Shown: one piece after another, positions 46,201 through 58,254 of the stretch | Position numbering within the stretch: position 1 is the stretch's first letter | How the letters are laid out: every line of letters starts with the position of its first letter | Origin: Anisodus tanguticus | Taxonomy: Eukaryota > Streptophyta > Magnoliopsida > Solanales > Solanaceae | Assembly (NCBI GenBank): GCA_034509755.1 | Contig: CM067550.1 | Location: 19,027,001 to 19,091,000, forward strand | Length of the DNA stretch: 64,000 nucleotides | Direction: 5' to 3' | The notes under the pieces: model-generated | What the model saw: the letters and a program-made list of their open reading frames with translations, nothing else | Told to the model about the DNA's origin: nothing | The model's database searches: none | Position numbers and translations under genes: made by a program

Positions 46201-46705
46201 TCTATTCTTTATGTGTCCCACATCCGCCTATGTTAATGAGACAGTGTAGGGCCACATCAGCGTCGCGGCGCCCATACCATAGGGTCGCGGCGCCATGACC
46301 TAATTTGTCTCGAATTTTGGGCCAGTCCCAAGATCAACCCCTAATCCGGGTTGACGTAATTTATCACCTATAAATACAGACCTACACTTCATTATTCATC
46401 ACACTTGATTTTTCATATCATTATTCTAAGTCTTAGAGACTCAGAATCAAAACACTCTCTCGAACCTCTGCTGGATTTCCTAGCTTTCCAAAGGAGGAAT
46501 ACATTGAAGCTTGAAGCTTGCAATCGAAAGGGCATTCGCATGCACACCCACAGTTGATAAAGATTCCAGATATTGTAAACATGTAAGTATCATTCAAGTC
46601 TTATGTTTACGATTTTAAATTACCCATAGTCAAACAGAACGTTTGTTGGGTTTGAAATAAGTTTTCAATATCCGCTGCGTACAACAACCCAACAAAAACC
46701 CTTCA

Positions 46706-47085
46706 GGTAATCAATTTAAAATTCACTTTTGCTAATATCATAGTAGTAATTTGTGCTAGATCAAGGTTCCAAAAGTGATTCGGGAGCAAAGCTACTATCA
46801 CTTTTTTTTTTAGCTTCTGAAAAACAACTTCTGCTACTACTCAAAATAATTTATTTTCCCCCTTGAAACTAAGCCAAAAAAACACCTCAAGCTTTTAAAT
46901 AAGCCCTTTCCGAAAGGAAAAAATTATTTTAATTTCCTAAAAACTTGGCCAATCAGACTATAGTCCACAACGGAATGCAATCAATTTTCTATTATTGAGA
47001 CTTCCATTGCTTTAGCATGGATATCTCTCCCAAGTCTGCCTCCTAAATAATGACCACCTAAAGTTGGATTTCCAGCTGTAGTTTT
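46706..47085. other. Intergenic sequence
   Basis: No gene recognised. GGTAA after the LTR end may be one half of the copia target duplication; the other half is lost. Confidence 0.45.
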
Positions 47086-47470
47086 TAGTTTGGGGTGCCA
47101 ATTCTCCCCTATCTCTTAAAGCTTCTGCCTTCAGACTTGCCTTGCTTTCCTGCCCTCGGCCTTCAGACGGGATGCTCTAGTTCTTTCGCCGGCCGCTTCT
47201 TAGCCGAATGCCTTGCTTCGCCCTACAGCTAGTGGAGACTGGCCAGGCGGACCGTTCTGAAGACGGAGGGCCCAGATGTGGTAAAGGGAGGATATTAGGG
47301 GAAGCAGTGAGTGGAGATTCCCCTGCAGAGAGCCGGATGAGGGGAGACCCTCACGTCCGGTTCGGAGGGCGGGGATACTTTCGTTCACTTTTTCTAACAT
47401 TTCTAGTACCAACTAATTCATTCGGGCGAGACATCTTACGATGTCATGATGCGCCCATTCTGTTCTATTT
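47085..47470 (+). other. Nuclear copy of mitochondrial DNA with group II intron 3' end
   Basis: A GC-richer block whose centre is a group II intron domain V (47330-47363). A short stretch after the intron end (47390-47470) may be the following exon; it reads SFGRDILRCHDAP in one frame, but I cannot name the gene. Mitochondrial origin is inferred because such degenerate-free domain V sequences in plants come chiefly from mitochondrial introns. Confidence 0.65.
47330..47363 (+). ncRNA. Group II intron domain V
   Basis: The 34-base hairpin starts GAGCCGG and ends CCGGTTC. Its lower stem pairs these ends. The upper stem TGAGGG/CCCTCA closes a GAGA tetraloop, with an A opposite CGT forming the usual bulge. 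The catalytic AGC triad is present. All pairs expected for this ribozyme core hold. Confidence 0.85.
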
Positions 47471-49560
47471 TTTTTAACTTATAAACGACATTATTGATGC
47501 CTTAAAAAATTATAGATCTATTAATTACAAAAGTATGGGGGAGATGGACTTTTGACTATAGTTTCCCCATACCAAATGCCTTCTTATTTTAATGATTTAT
47601 TAATAATTAATTTCTCACTTTTCTTTAAATGAAGGAATCATTGCCTAAGGAACGATTAATAGTAAAAGTTTAGTAACTATAGTAGGCTCCATTCGAATAT
47701 AAATAAATATATTTCTCTTTATATATAGCGGCTATAGTATTCCACTTCCTATGAAGTGGGATATAGAATATTTATATTCTTCAGGAGATAAATATTCTGC
47801 TAAATTTCCAGTCCTAGGAGTACCTAAGTCGCCATCTGCCTATTTTAATCTCGAATATGTCCAAAAAGTGTATATCTTAATTTGATTATAAAAAAATATT
47901 ATAAATTAGTACTTTTAATCAAAGCTAATGTCACTCCTTTTCTAAGAACTGATACTTTAGCACAATAACCAAATATTGAATTTCGTTAATTAGAAGTTTA
48001 TACAATAAAAGTTCTAACTAAATCGGCTATATATACAAAAATAACAATGTACGCATTAGGGCAGATCCTAACTTGCTTGGAATTAATATGTACGTACGTA
48101 TATATTAATATCAAGCAACTATACGTACATGACAATCCAAACAAGTTAGATCGACCCCTTTTTTCAACCACAAACATATATTCGTTTGGTCATTGTGTTA
48201 TTAGTGTCTTAAAGAAAAGGAATTATGCACAAACTAATGAAGGTAAAATATGTGTTTTTCATATATTTATTAACGTATCTAAAGTTAAGATATATGTACC
48301 TATATTTCTTTAATTTAATTTTAAATGATCAGATTAAATTGTTTGATTTAATAGACACAAAAAAAACTTTGGATTAATTAAGAGATGGGGAATCTTAATT
48401 AATAGTTGTACGATGAATCTTTGCCGACCTATAGTGTGCACTGTGCAGCTCCTCAATTAATTTCAGCCCAGACAAGGCTTCAATCTTTGTTGGAATTAAG
48501 AATAAATTAATCAAGTCTTAATCCATTTAATCATTTTTTACTCTATTAATTACTTCCATATGGTTAGATTCTTTTCACTGAAATAATCATTTGTAGTATA
48601 TCGGCTGCTGACTAGAAATGCTACGCTAATGACAGGCAGATCAATAAATTTGGAAGGAAGAAAACAAAGTAATCATAGTGGAATGCAGTTAATAGATTGT
48701 AACATAATTTTTAAAGAAACTTCAAGGCATTTAATAGATTTTTATGACATAATATTGAAGTTAAAAACCGAAGAATATAGATCAAATTCATATGCGCCAA
48801 TATAATTGGGTCGCAATTTAACTTGTTATAGTAAGCAATTCACTTTGTTACGTATAAGCTTATTTGGATTAGTTGATTAAAGAAAATTGAGAAGTATTAA
48901 ATGTTAAAAAATATTTGTCGGTGTTGAAACTAAACAATTACATGTTAAAGTGTTGAAACTGAAATAAGCAGCGTTGGTTAAAAAATATTGATAAGCAATT
49001 TTTCTGTTAGAATAACTACTACTGGGTATCCTTAAGGTGCTTATAAGCTACTAATTTTGGACAGCTTATAAGCTTAATCAAAACCTCTAAATTATCAAAT
49101 TAGTTTTACTAATATATATATATATATATATTTGTTATTGTAATTCATTTTAAATAACAGTGTTGAAAACTAAACACCATTTTAGTATAGATAATTTAAA
49201 GTAAGCAAAATCAAAGTCCTTTTCCAAAGAAGAATTCATATTTCAAAAGAAAACAACTCTCTAGCAAGCCCACCTTCAATCATTTTCATGATTATGGGAC
49301 CATGATACTAACTTTTTATTTTTTTTGCCCTAGCAAATTATTTTACTCTTAAGGAAATAAGATACGCAAAGTTCTTGGAGATTTCGACTGTCCTTGGTAA
49401 AGGCACATTTCAATTCCTAATTAAACAACTACTAATTACACACGAATCGTTGACAAAATTCATAAAAAAAAAATATTCATCATAAACGGTTGCCCACTGA
49501 TTTTTATCGAAAAATTTAGATTATCGATAACATTCTATGAATGTGAGAAATTCGAAGATG
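47471..49560. other. AT-rich intergenic sequence
   Basis: No gene. Contains a hairpin at 48064-48152, a diverged copy of the ttggaaggaa dispersed repeat near 48652, and a TA run at 49111-49130. Confidence 0.5.
48064..48152. repeat. Imperfect inverted repeat hairpin
   Basis: The left arm GATCCTAACTTGCTTGG...ATGTACGTA pairs with the right arm TACGTACAT...CCAAACAAGTTAGATC. This gives a stem of roughly 30 base pairs with a few mismatches and a loop of about 30 bases. It may be a tiny foldback MITE or a small-RNA precursor. Confidence 0.5.
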
Positions 49561-49569
49561 TCTAGTGCT

Positions 49570-49900
49570 AGTCCTTACTAGTAGCGGTTTCGGACTTTAA
49601 ACGAGTGTGCGAGTCATGCCTGAGCCCATGACAAGTATTGTCCTCTTTGACCCGATCCGCCTAATGAATTTGTCCTCTGTGCTACACCATTATCGGGCCC
49701 AAGAACGCGCATATTATGTGAACTTATGGCATGCCTTATAAAGCTATTCACTTTTCTTTGTCATTCAGATATGAGATTTGCCTAAGGTATCATGTATGTG
49801 CACCTCTTGTCCTCTTTCTTCCCAAGCCCGTCAGCCCTTCAGTGTGATCCACTTTTAATTTGTCAATCCGCCCTCCGTCATGGATGTCACACTATATTTA
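49570..49900 (+). repeat. Candidate TRIM-like or solo LTR
   Basis: Moderately GC-rich block with phrases (attgtcctctttgacccg, cttataaagctattcac) typical of short LTR-like repeats dispersed in plant genomes. TTATAAAG near 49737 could be a TATA box. I could not find matched ends or a target duplication. Confidence 0.3.
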
Positions 49901-50394
49901 GAAACATATATCTAATTATTATTTAATTTATTCCTCATATATATACAATGTTCGAGTAAAACATCATGAGATCTATCAATTCTTCCCGTGAAAAGCTTTT
50001 ACATTGTCATGGCCTTTGCTTTCAATAGGATTTGCCCTTAGTGGGGTGCCCCACAAGTGACAAGCTAGTTCTCACATGTTCACTGACTATAGTGACATTC
50101 TATTTTAGGTTACGTTATCATTTTGATGTATTAAGTCGGTGCCAAAATTCACTTTATACCTTTCATGCACTTAGAATGATATATCAAAAGCTAAATAGAT
50201 CCAGGCAGAATGTGTGGAGATTTTAGTGATCATCATCTTTTGCGTGAACACAAAGGTCCCCTCGCCAGCTACTATGGTATTTGAATCAAGAAAACTTTCG
50301 AACATATTAGATGTGTCTCAGATTGGAAATTTACTAATGTAAAATTAAGTTTATCTCATTATTTATGACTCAAACAATTGGGGGCCCCGTACGT
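49901..50394. other. Intergenic sequence
   Basis: No gene recognised; composition moderately AT-rich. Confidence 0.4.
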
Positions 50395-51193
50395 TGGAAA
50401 CGTCGTTTCCATACACGTGTACACGTAGTGCCAAGTATCGCAAACTTCATTAGTGAAAGAAATATTGGTACGTACGTAATACGCTTGAGACATAGAATGA
50501 TGGACGGTTATTGGCCAAATGACAAGTATTCCACGTTGGTAAACGAAGGAAGAAGTGTACGAAGTGTATGATGAAACGAGTCGGAAAATGCCGCGAAGTG
50601 CTGCGACGCAGCCCCGTCGGAGCCAGAGTGCCGCGGCGCCTCCCAGGCAGCGCTGCGGCGCTAATTGGGTGTTCAACCACTGGAGTCGTGGCGCTTCGGA
50701 GGCAGAATGTTGCGTTGGGAAAATGGAAAGTTCTGACTTTTGGGCTGGTTTTGGAGCATTGAATCTCCATTATTTGGCACATGAATTCAACTATTATTTG
50801 GCTGAATGTAACCCCTCAATAAGTTTTATTACATGGCTATTGAAGGCCATTAGTTGGCTAGTTGAGGGGTCATCTCATTATACTATAAATTGAGGCCTTT
50901 GGCTCAATTGTTCAACACTAAGAAAACACTCACATAAATTTTCTGAAATATTCTTCTTCCTCTCTAGCAAGTTTACTATACTCAAAGTTCTTTAAGAGTA
51001 ACACTTGAGTTTCCTTTGCTCATTTGTTAAGTTGTTGTTGTATCTTAGGAGACTATTGCCCGACAACGTAAAAGGATATATACGGGGCAATCTTGTCTTA
51101 AAGACAAAGTGACATCACTCGACTCAGCAAATCACAAGGAGTTTGTAACGTTCTTGATTCCAGTTTGTTGTAATCTTTAGTTTATCCTTTAAT
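50395..51193 (+). repeat. 5' LTR-like segment of copia element 5
   Basis: Similar to the solo LTR at 55834-56878: aaagaaatattggt near 50458, ttgagtttcctttgctca near 51006, tatacggggcaat near 51080 and actcgactcagcaaa near 51118. Its first part is missing or too diverged. TATAAAT at 50884 may be the TATA box. A strongly GC-rich stretch is at 50585-50670. Confidence 0.6.
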
Positions 51194-53366
51194 AACCACA
51201 CATTGAAGGAAATGATGAATGTCTTGCTCATCAATTCCGGTCTTCCCCAAAACATGTGGGGAGAAGTCGTCCTTACCGCTAATACGATTCTTAATAGAGT
51301 CTCACATAAGGGTAAGGACAAAACTCCATATGAATCATGGAAGGGAAGGAAACCCACCTATAAATATTTAAAGGTGTGGGGTTGTTTGGAAAATGTCGAA
51401 GTGCCCAAGCCAAAACAGGTCAAGATTGGGCCTAAGACTGTAGATTTCATTTTCATCGGATATGCAAATAACAGTAGTGCTTATCATTTCTTAGTGCATA
51501 AGTCAGATATTCCAGATATCCACGAGGGTACAATCATGGAATCAAAGAATGCTCAATTTTTTTAGGATACTTTTCCTAGAAAGGAAAAAAGACATAACCT
51601 CTCGCAAATGAAGTTATGAACAAAGCTCTCAGGAACAAGGAGTCGTTGACTGCCCGAATCTAGATGGTTCGGATCTAGTGGACTTCGAAGTGGCTGAATA
51701 TCCGGAAACTAGTGTTCTAGATTCTCAGAACTTGGAGACTTCAGAGATGGAACCGAGGCGAAGTAAAAGGGCCAGGAAGGATAAATCATTCGATCCTGAC
51801 TTTGTAGCTTATATGGTTGATGATGAACCAAGGACAATTGCTGAAACATTGTCAACTCCAGAGGCACCGCTCTGGAAAGAAGCTATTGAGAGTGAAATAG
51901 ACTCCATTCTGCATAACCATACTTGAGAGTTGGTTGATCTTCCTCCGGGAAACAAACCGTTGGGTTGTAAATGGATACTCAAACGGAAGTATAAAGTAGA
52001 TGGGTCTATAGATAAGTACAATGCCAGGTTGGTAGTCAAGGGCTATCAGCAGAAGGAAGGCCTTGACTATTTTGATACGTACTCCCTGGTATCTAGGATG
52101 ACATTCATACGAGTATTCATTGCAATTGCAGCGTTTCGTAACCTTGAGATACATCAAATGAATGTCAAGATAGCCTTCCTAAATGGTGATTTGGAAGAAG
52201 AAATTTATATGGAACAACCCGAGGGGTATGTGGTTCCAGGGCAAGAGAAGAAAGTCTGTCGACTTGTCAAATCTCTGTACGGGCTAAAACAGGCCCCGAA
52301 GCAATGGCATTAAAAATTTGATAGTACACTACTATCGAAGGGTTTCTCCATTAATGAGTGTGACAAATGGGTCTACACGAAAGGTAACTCTGACTCATTC
52401 GTCATGATATGCATGTACGTAGATGACATGTTGATCACATGGAGCAGTCCTAGCTTGATCCTAGAGACTAAGAACATCCTGAAACAATGTTTTGACATGA
52501 AGGATATAGGTATCACAATTGTCATCTTAGGGATAAAGATCTCTAAGACGTCTGACGGATTGGTTTTATCTCAGTCTTACTACATCGAGGATGTGTTGAG
52601 AAAGTTCGAGATGTTTGACAGTTCGCCTATGAAGTCACCACTGAATAGAAATCGAAAGCTTGATAAAAATCGTGGTGCACCCGTATGCCAGGAGCAATAT
52701 GCACAGGTGATTGGGAGTTTGATGTACATAACAAACTACACCCGACCTGATATTGTTTATGATGTCAACAAGTTGGCTAGGTTTACCCGTAATCTGAGTA
52801 ATGATCATTGGAAGCCGTTGAATCGGGTACTACGATACCTAAAATACATGCTAACTTACGGGTTGCATTATTCAAGATATCCAGCTGTACTAGAGGGGTA
52901 CAGTGATGCAAACTGGATATCTGATATAGAGAACACCAAGTCCACCAGTGGGTATATATTTACAATTGGTGGTGGGGATGTGTCTTAGAAATCATCTAAG
53001 TAAACTTGCATCGCCTGATCCACGATGGAATCGAAGTTTATCGCTTTAGACAAAGCAAGAGAAGAAGCTGAGTGGCTTCACGACTTCTTAGAGGATGTTC
53101 CTTGTTGGAACAAACCCGTACCTTCGGTAATGATCCACTGCGACAGTCAGTCGGCTCTAGGAAGGGCACGGAGTTCTATGTGCAACGGCAAGTCTCGTCA
53201 TATTCAATGGAGACATAAGACTGTTAGGCAGCTGATCACCACGGGTATAATAGCCATTGATTACATAAAATCAAAGGATAACATAGCGAACCCACTGACA
53301 AAAGGCTTATCCAAATATCAGATGTTCTACCTGTCTAGGGGAATGGGCTTAAAACCCAAGGTATAA
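51194..53366 (+). pseudogene. Copia element 5 partial pol (integrase end, RT, RNase H)
   Basis: Begins in the integrase at NHTLKEMMNVLLINSGLP, directly after LTR-like sequence. It continues with IFIGYANNSSAYHFLVH (51450), an RT start near 51830 (EAPLWKEAIESEIDSIL), QMNVKIAFLNGDLEEEIY near 52155, SLYGLKQAPKQWH at about 52275, MYVDDMLI at 52413 and RNase H at 52910-53330 with MIHCDSQSALGRA and NPLTKGLSKYQ. Stops: TGA 51925, TAA 52312, TAG 52986, plus frame changes near 51560 and 52990. The 5' half of the coding region is gone. Confidence 0.8.
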
Positions 53367-53953
53367 GGATCAATACAGTGGTAACCCAACCTTACTGACT
53401 GGAGATCCCATTCGGTGGAAGTATGAGCACTTCGGATAGTGATTTCTAAAAAGAAACACCAAATCCAAAGTCGTTCCCGCGATAGACTTTAAGTGCTATC
53501 TGCAGTGTGGGTAAATGTTAAGTTTTCAAAACCTATAATGCTCCTCAACAGTTGAGGTTAGGTTTTGGAAAACTTTTAATGTTTCCTAACACTTGTGAAG
53601 TGGGGTATAGCAGGATACCTTGTAGGAGACCACCTATTTAAGTGCGAGGACGGGTCGCCTCAAAATGAACGCACTTAAGAATCCAAGACGTTGTCCATGG
53701 CCAAAACGGACAAAACATTACGAAGAAGAGAGTAAGGGAATTTGTTGTGTTGGTATCATTGACTTGGCTTACACTAAACACTGACGGTTCAAGACATCAC
53801 GTTCACCGCGCAGTAAGTAAGTCCGATGGTATTCAACTATGGAAGGTTCAAAGCTGAAGCTACCTCTCCTTATGCAACATCGGTCCACTGAAATATTGCT
53901 GGAAATGAAAAAGGCACCATGTGAGTGCGTCAAAATCTCTTTCAAGAGGGGAT

Positions 53954-54570
53954 TGTTGGAAATTTGCTTTTGGCGGGAGTTGCGACCGACCAACTTTAAC
54001 GGCTTAAACACTAGTGTTACGTATGTTGTAGAATCCGGTTCTTCACACATGCATGATCTACTAAGTACGTAGATAACCGTAGGGCCAAGAATCGTCAAAT
54101 TTCATTGAGAAATGAAAGAGATATTGGTTCACGAAGTTAGTGTTTGAAGCATGGAAAAGTGTGGTGTGTGATCAATTCCCCTCATCGGTAGAGGAAGAAA
54201 GAATTGTTGTGTATATAAGACTCGAAATTGGTTTGGGGTTTGGGACCCCAAGGGGTATCCCATGTGTTTAAAGGAGGGAGGACCTAGATGTGCTTCGGTT
54301 CAAGGAAAGACCACACGCGCGCCGCCGCCGCCCGCCCGTCCCGTCCGGTCCGATTCCGATTCCGGTTCTCGGGTTCTCGGGTTCTCGGGTTCTCGGGCTG
54401 TGGGCCTTCTGATATTATCTTTTTGGGCCAGAGAACTTTGCCAGAAGTACAGTTTGATCCCAGAAGTTTCAGATGTACAGTTTGGACCAGAATTCTTTCA
54501 GATGTAGAGTTTGGTCCCTGAAGTTTCAAGATGTACAGTTTGGTCCCGTTTCCTGCAATTGTTGTAACCC
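53954..54570 (+). repeat. 3' LTR of copia element 5, with internal deletion
   Basis: Starts TGTTGGAAATTTGC after the purine tract AAGAGGGGA and matches the solo LTR from 55834 for about 450 bases. It then jumps from tttggtccc to gtttcctgca, skipping about 570 bases present in the solo LTR. The right end is only approximate. Confidence 0.75.
54365..54397. repeat. TTCTCGGG short tandem repeat
   Basis: Four 8-bp units in a row inside the 3' LTR. The solo LTR has two gatctcgg-type units at the same place (56226-56243). Confidence 0.8.
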
Positions 54571-54599
54571 ACATCTCATTGCTACACACACGAGTGGAG

Positions 54600-55828
54600 C
54601 GGTTGAAGAGTCTCACATCGGTGGTTAATGCGATGATGGTCTCTTTATATTATTTTGGACAATTCTTTGCTCACGAGTTGTCCAGCTCTAGACATAAAAG
54701 ATGGAGTGTTGAAGAGTCCCATCTACATAACTTGTGGGATATTATAATGTGAAAATATTAACTTATGTCCCTTGAAAAAAAATATTTTTTTGAGGGCAAA
54801 AATTAAAGACCAACACAAAATAAGGACAAAAGTGATTCTGTTTTGGTTCTTCTCCACGGATGATCCAGGAATTTGAGTGTCAATTATGCCTAGCTAGGCA
54901 TAAGTTCGATTGCTAAAGATCAAAAATTAAAGATCATCACATTTGAAGAAAAAAATTTAAAACCCAACCCATTTAATTTGAAGGAAATACGTACAATTTC
55001 TATTAATGAGCTAGTTTTTGAGGTTGAGGGTTGAGTTAAGTCAAAGATCTATTTCTTTAGATTAGCCACCATGTGTCAAGTGGTATTACTTAGGGATGTT
55101 AATGGTACTGTTCAACCGATTTTTAAAAAAAAAATTATTCCATATCAATTTTTCGGTTAATCAACTAATATACAAAAATTAGACTTTTCGAAACCGTCTC
55201 AAACCTCTCGATTTCTCTTCGATACCAGTACGTTCGATTAATTTTTTGATAATTTATTTAACGTTACCTTATATAAAATAATAATATATTTTAATACTAC
55301 TCATAAAGTATACCATTATTTATTATATATTTTCTAAGTCACTTCATAACAAAATGTCAAAATCATCCTTCGTCTGCATCATTAGCATTAGAACGAGAAA
55401 ACCAAAGAGTGAAAACAAGCTCTTCAATTTATAGATCTACTGCCTCTTCTTTACCATAATTCTTCTGTTTCTTCTAAAAGAAATAACATAACATAAAAAC
55501 TACTAAAAATTATATGAACAAATGAAAAACAAAAGTGGGAAGCAACTAAAAAGTAGCAAGCCAGCTAACATAAATCACTGTACTTAAAAGCAATGCAGAG
55601 TCCTAGATTCTAAGCACCAAGCCAAATAACGTGTAATTCTTTTATTTAACAATATTAACAGTGGTAGAATTTGATATTACTTGTAATTCACCCAAACTCC
55701 TAAAGCACATGCCCAAGGTAAATCTTTTTAATACTTTATAATTTAAATTTAGCATATAAAATATATATTATATATATAAATTTATTCGATTCAGTTTTCA
55801 TATTTTTCCAATAATTTTTGTAAAATTA
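54600..55828. other. Intergenic sequence with a degraded MITE-like part
   Basis: From about 55094 (agggatgttaatggtactgt) the sequence resembles the gene-free MITE family seen again at 63186-63313 in inverted orientation (cgaaaccgtctcaaacc against gagacggtttcg). No matching right end, so it is not called as a full element. No gene. Confidence 0.4.
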
Positions 55829-55833
55829 ATAAA

Positions 55834-56878
55834 TGTTGGAAATTTGCCTTTGGCGGGAGTTGCGACCGACCAACTTTAACGGCTTAAACACTAGTGTTAC
55901 GTATGTTGGAGAATCCGGTTCTTCACACATGCATGATCTACTAAGTACGTAGATAACCGTAGGGCCAAGAATCGTCAAATTTCATTGAGAAATGAAAGAG
56001 ATATTGGTTCACGAAGTAAGCTGTTTGAAGCATGGAAAAGTGTGGTGTGTGATCAATTCTCCCTCATCGGTAGAGGAAGAAAGAATTGTTGTGTATATAA
56101 GACTCGAAATTGGTTTGGGGTTTGGGACCCCAAGGGGTATCCCATGTGTTTAAAGGAGGGAGGACCTAGATGTGCTTCGGTTCAAGGAAAGACCACACGC
56201 GCGCCGCCGCCGCCCGTCCCGTCCGGTTCCGGATCTCGGGATCTCGGGATCAGAATTCTTTCAGATGTACAGTTTGGTCCCTGAAGTTTCCAGAAAGTCA
56301 GAATTGGGCAGAAGAGAACAGAAACGCCAAACACTCAATTCAACAATTTATTTTGGCTGAATTACTCCTCCTATAATGGTCAATCCGTTGGTCTTTCACC
56401 ATTTATTTTTGTGGCTTTACTACCTCCATAATGGCCATTATTTGGCCAATAATGGTTGTTATGGGGCAGTTAAACAGCTCCTCCCTCACCTATATAAACA
56501 CCCCTTACACCATTGTTGAGCAAGACATATACTACACGAAAATACACTAACAAAAACAGTTCTTCCTAGAACTTCCAAGCATCATTTCGTTACTCAATAT
56601 TCTTTACGGTAGCTCTTGAGTTTCCTTTGCTCAAGTGTTCCATTGCTGTTTTATCTTGGGAGACGAATTGTCCAGGACGTATAAATGATACATACGGGGC
56701 AATATTGTCTTAAGGACAGAGTCTCACACTCGACTCAGCAAAAACAAAACAGTTTTCAGTTTTACTTCTTCAACAAAATTGTAATTTCAGTTTTGTTGTT
56801 CTATTGTAATTTTCAGTTCTTGAATTACTTTGCAGTTGCTTGTAATTCCCGTTTCCTGCAACCTTTGTATAATCAACA
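55834..56878 (+). mobile_element. Solo LTR of the copia element 5 family
   Basis: A 1045-bp single LTR with TG...CA ends (TGTTGGAAAT...ATAATCAACA) and a perfect 5-bp target duplication ATAAA at 55829-55833 and 56879-56883. It contains a TATA box (TATATAAA, 56491-56498). Such solo LTRs arise by recombination between the two LTRs of one element. Confidence 0.9.
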
Positions 56879-56883
56879 ATAAA

Positions 56884-57735
56884 TCTACCTAATTATTCGG
56901 TATGGTTATTAGTGTATACTAGGAACCTTCGATTTCACTTAAAACCCCAAAACACATCATTTCACTGGTCGAAAATTCATATTAGGCATACATTATGTAA
57001 AATAAGAAAATTTTATAGACATTTAAGTTGACTTTGGTGCACACTATGTCATTTCTACTCCAATCGATCAAACACATCATTCATTTAATTGGTTGGGGTT
57101 CAAACCCCAAGTTAAATATATGTGTTAAAATTTTTAGTCTCATTTGTTAAAAAAGATTCAGGTTGTAGTAAATTGAACCCTAATTTTCTTTACGCTAACA
57201 ATAAGACTAGATCACTATGCCTAAGCTCCTTTTTGAATCTTAAAATAAAGGATGGCTTATTTAAAAGCATCTCTAAAGAGGTTATCATAAATTAAATTTG
57301 AAATGAAAACTTATATCATGAATACAAATTTGAAAATAAAATTCAAGAAGAATTGGACATTCTATATATATGAGCCGGACTGAGCATTATAACAATGTTC
57401 AATATATTAAAATATAGGTATACATGAGATCGAAACTAATTTAAAAGTTTAAGCTAGATGGTTTTAAGGCTACGTTGATATTACACTTGTATTAAGTCCG
57501 ACGCTTATTCGGAGTTTTTTTAGTTTAAGTAGAAACTTTATGGTTAGGCGTGAGAATGAAGAACTCCTAACTTGTCCTTAAATGAACCCGAATAAAATAA
57601 AACGATCGAAATAATTCATATAGTCGATTTCAACTTATTAAAGCACACATATATGATTCATTGTGTGTTTGTGACTAGCTAGGACTTAATCATCAAAGGA
57701 TTTGATGGAGTAGATAGGGTTGCTCCTCCCTTAAC
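56884..57735. other. AT-rich intergenic sequence
   Basis: No gene or complete repeat recognised. Confidence 0.5.
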
Positions 57736-57989
57736 CACTACAAGAAGAAAGACATCTGTCAACAACATTTTTTTTTATCTCGTGTTGGATGTTGTTGCCA
57801 AAAGTACTTTTTGCAAAAAACAAAAATTATTGCATGTTGTTGCAACAACCTCGTTGCAATAATAAGTTTTTTTGCCATTTATGTTTTTAATAATAATATA
57901 TTAAATTTTTATTGTCATATACATTTTTTAGCAACAATATATTTATTGTTGCTAAAGTTTTGTTGTCAATTCTATACTTTCTTGTAGTG
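57736..57989. mobile_element. Mini-CACTA (En/Spm-like) element
   Basis: Ends CACTACAAGAAG and CTTTCTTGTAGTG form an inverted repeat of at least 11 bases of the CACTA type. The interior of the 254-bp element contains inverted gttgttgc/gcaacaac repeats and no coding capacity. Flanks AAC and AAT may be a 3-bp duplication with one change. Confidence 0.85.
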
Positions 57990-58254
57990 AATCAGAAATA
58001 TCTGATTTGAGCTCTTGGATATAAAAAAAATTGATAGAAAACACTTCCCCAAAATAAGCTCTATACAATACGAATCCAAATATAATCAAACTTGAATGAA
58101 AATACCAGTGGACTAGCTAGGACTTAGGAGTACGTTTCTTGGACCAAAGACTAATCGATAGGTCTAAAAGAGGAGACCACTGTTAGAAATTTAGCAGAAT
58201 ATTTATTCATTACATTAGAGAAACATATAATCATGTTTTTAACGGGTTTTTTAG

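Larger units (their letters stand above)
32737..46705 (+). mobile_element. Ty1/copia element 4 with layered insertions
   Basis: Pieces of the 5' LTR (32737-32961 and about 37621-37749) match the end of the 3' LTR (about 46340-46705) closely, including the run cacttcattattcatcaca. A primer site TGGTATCAGAGCC follows at 37751. Gag starts at 40426, pol ends at 44560, and the 3' LTR starts near 44575. The 5' LTR has lost its upstream part and is split by organelle DNA, which in turn is split by a hAT element. Confidence 0.75.
44575..46705 (+). repeat. 3' LTR of copia element 4, enlarged by organelle DNA
   Basis: Starts TGAAAGTATATG just past the pol stop and ends CTTCA, so the ends are nearly inverted. 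The last 370 bases match the 5' LTR pieces. At about 2.1 kb it is long, and part of 45650-46200 looks inserted: it contains a plastid trnL fragment. I cannot fix the LTR start by comparison because the 5' copy lacks that half. Confidence 0.6.
50395..54570 (+). mobile_element. Ty1/copia element 5, internally deleted
   Basis: An LTR-like left end (50395-51193), half a pol gene (51194-53366), a 3' untranslated region (53367-53941), a polypurine tract (about 53942-53952) and a 3' LTR (from 53954). Gag, protease and the first part of integrase are absent. The LTRs belong to one family with the solo LTR at 55834-56878. Confidence 0.7.

Noticed and set aside
47208..47477. 89-aa frame across the mitochondrial-type block
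   Set aside because: It reads through the group II intron domain V and so is not a protein gene.
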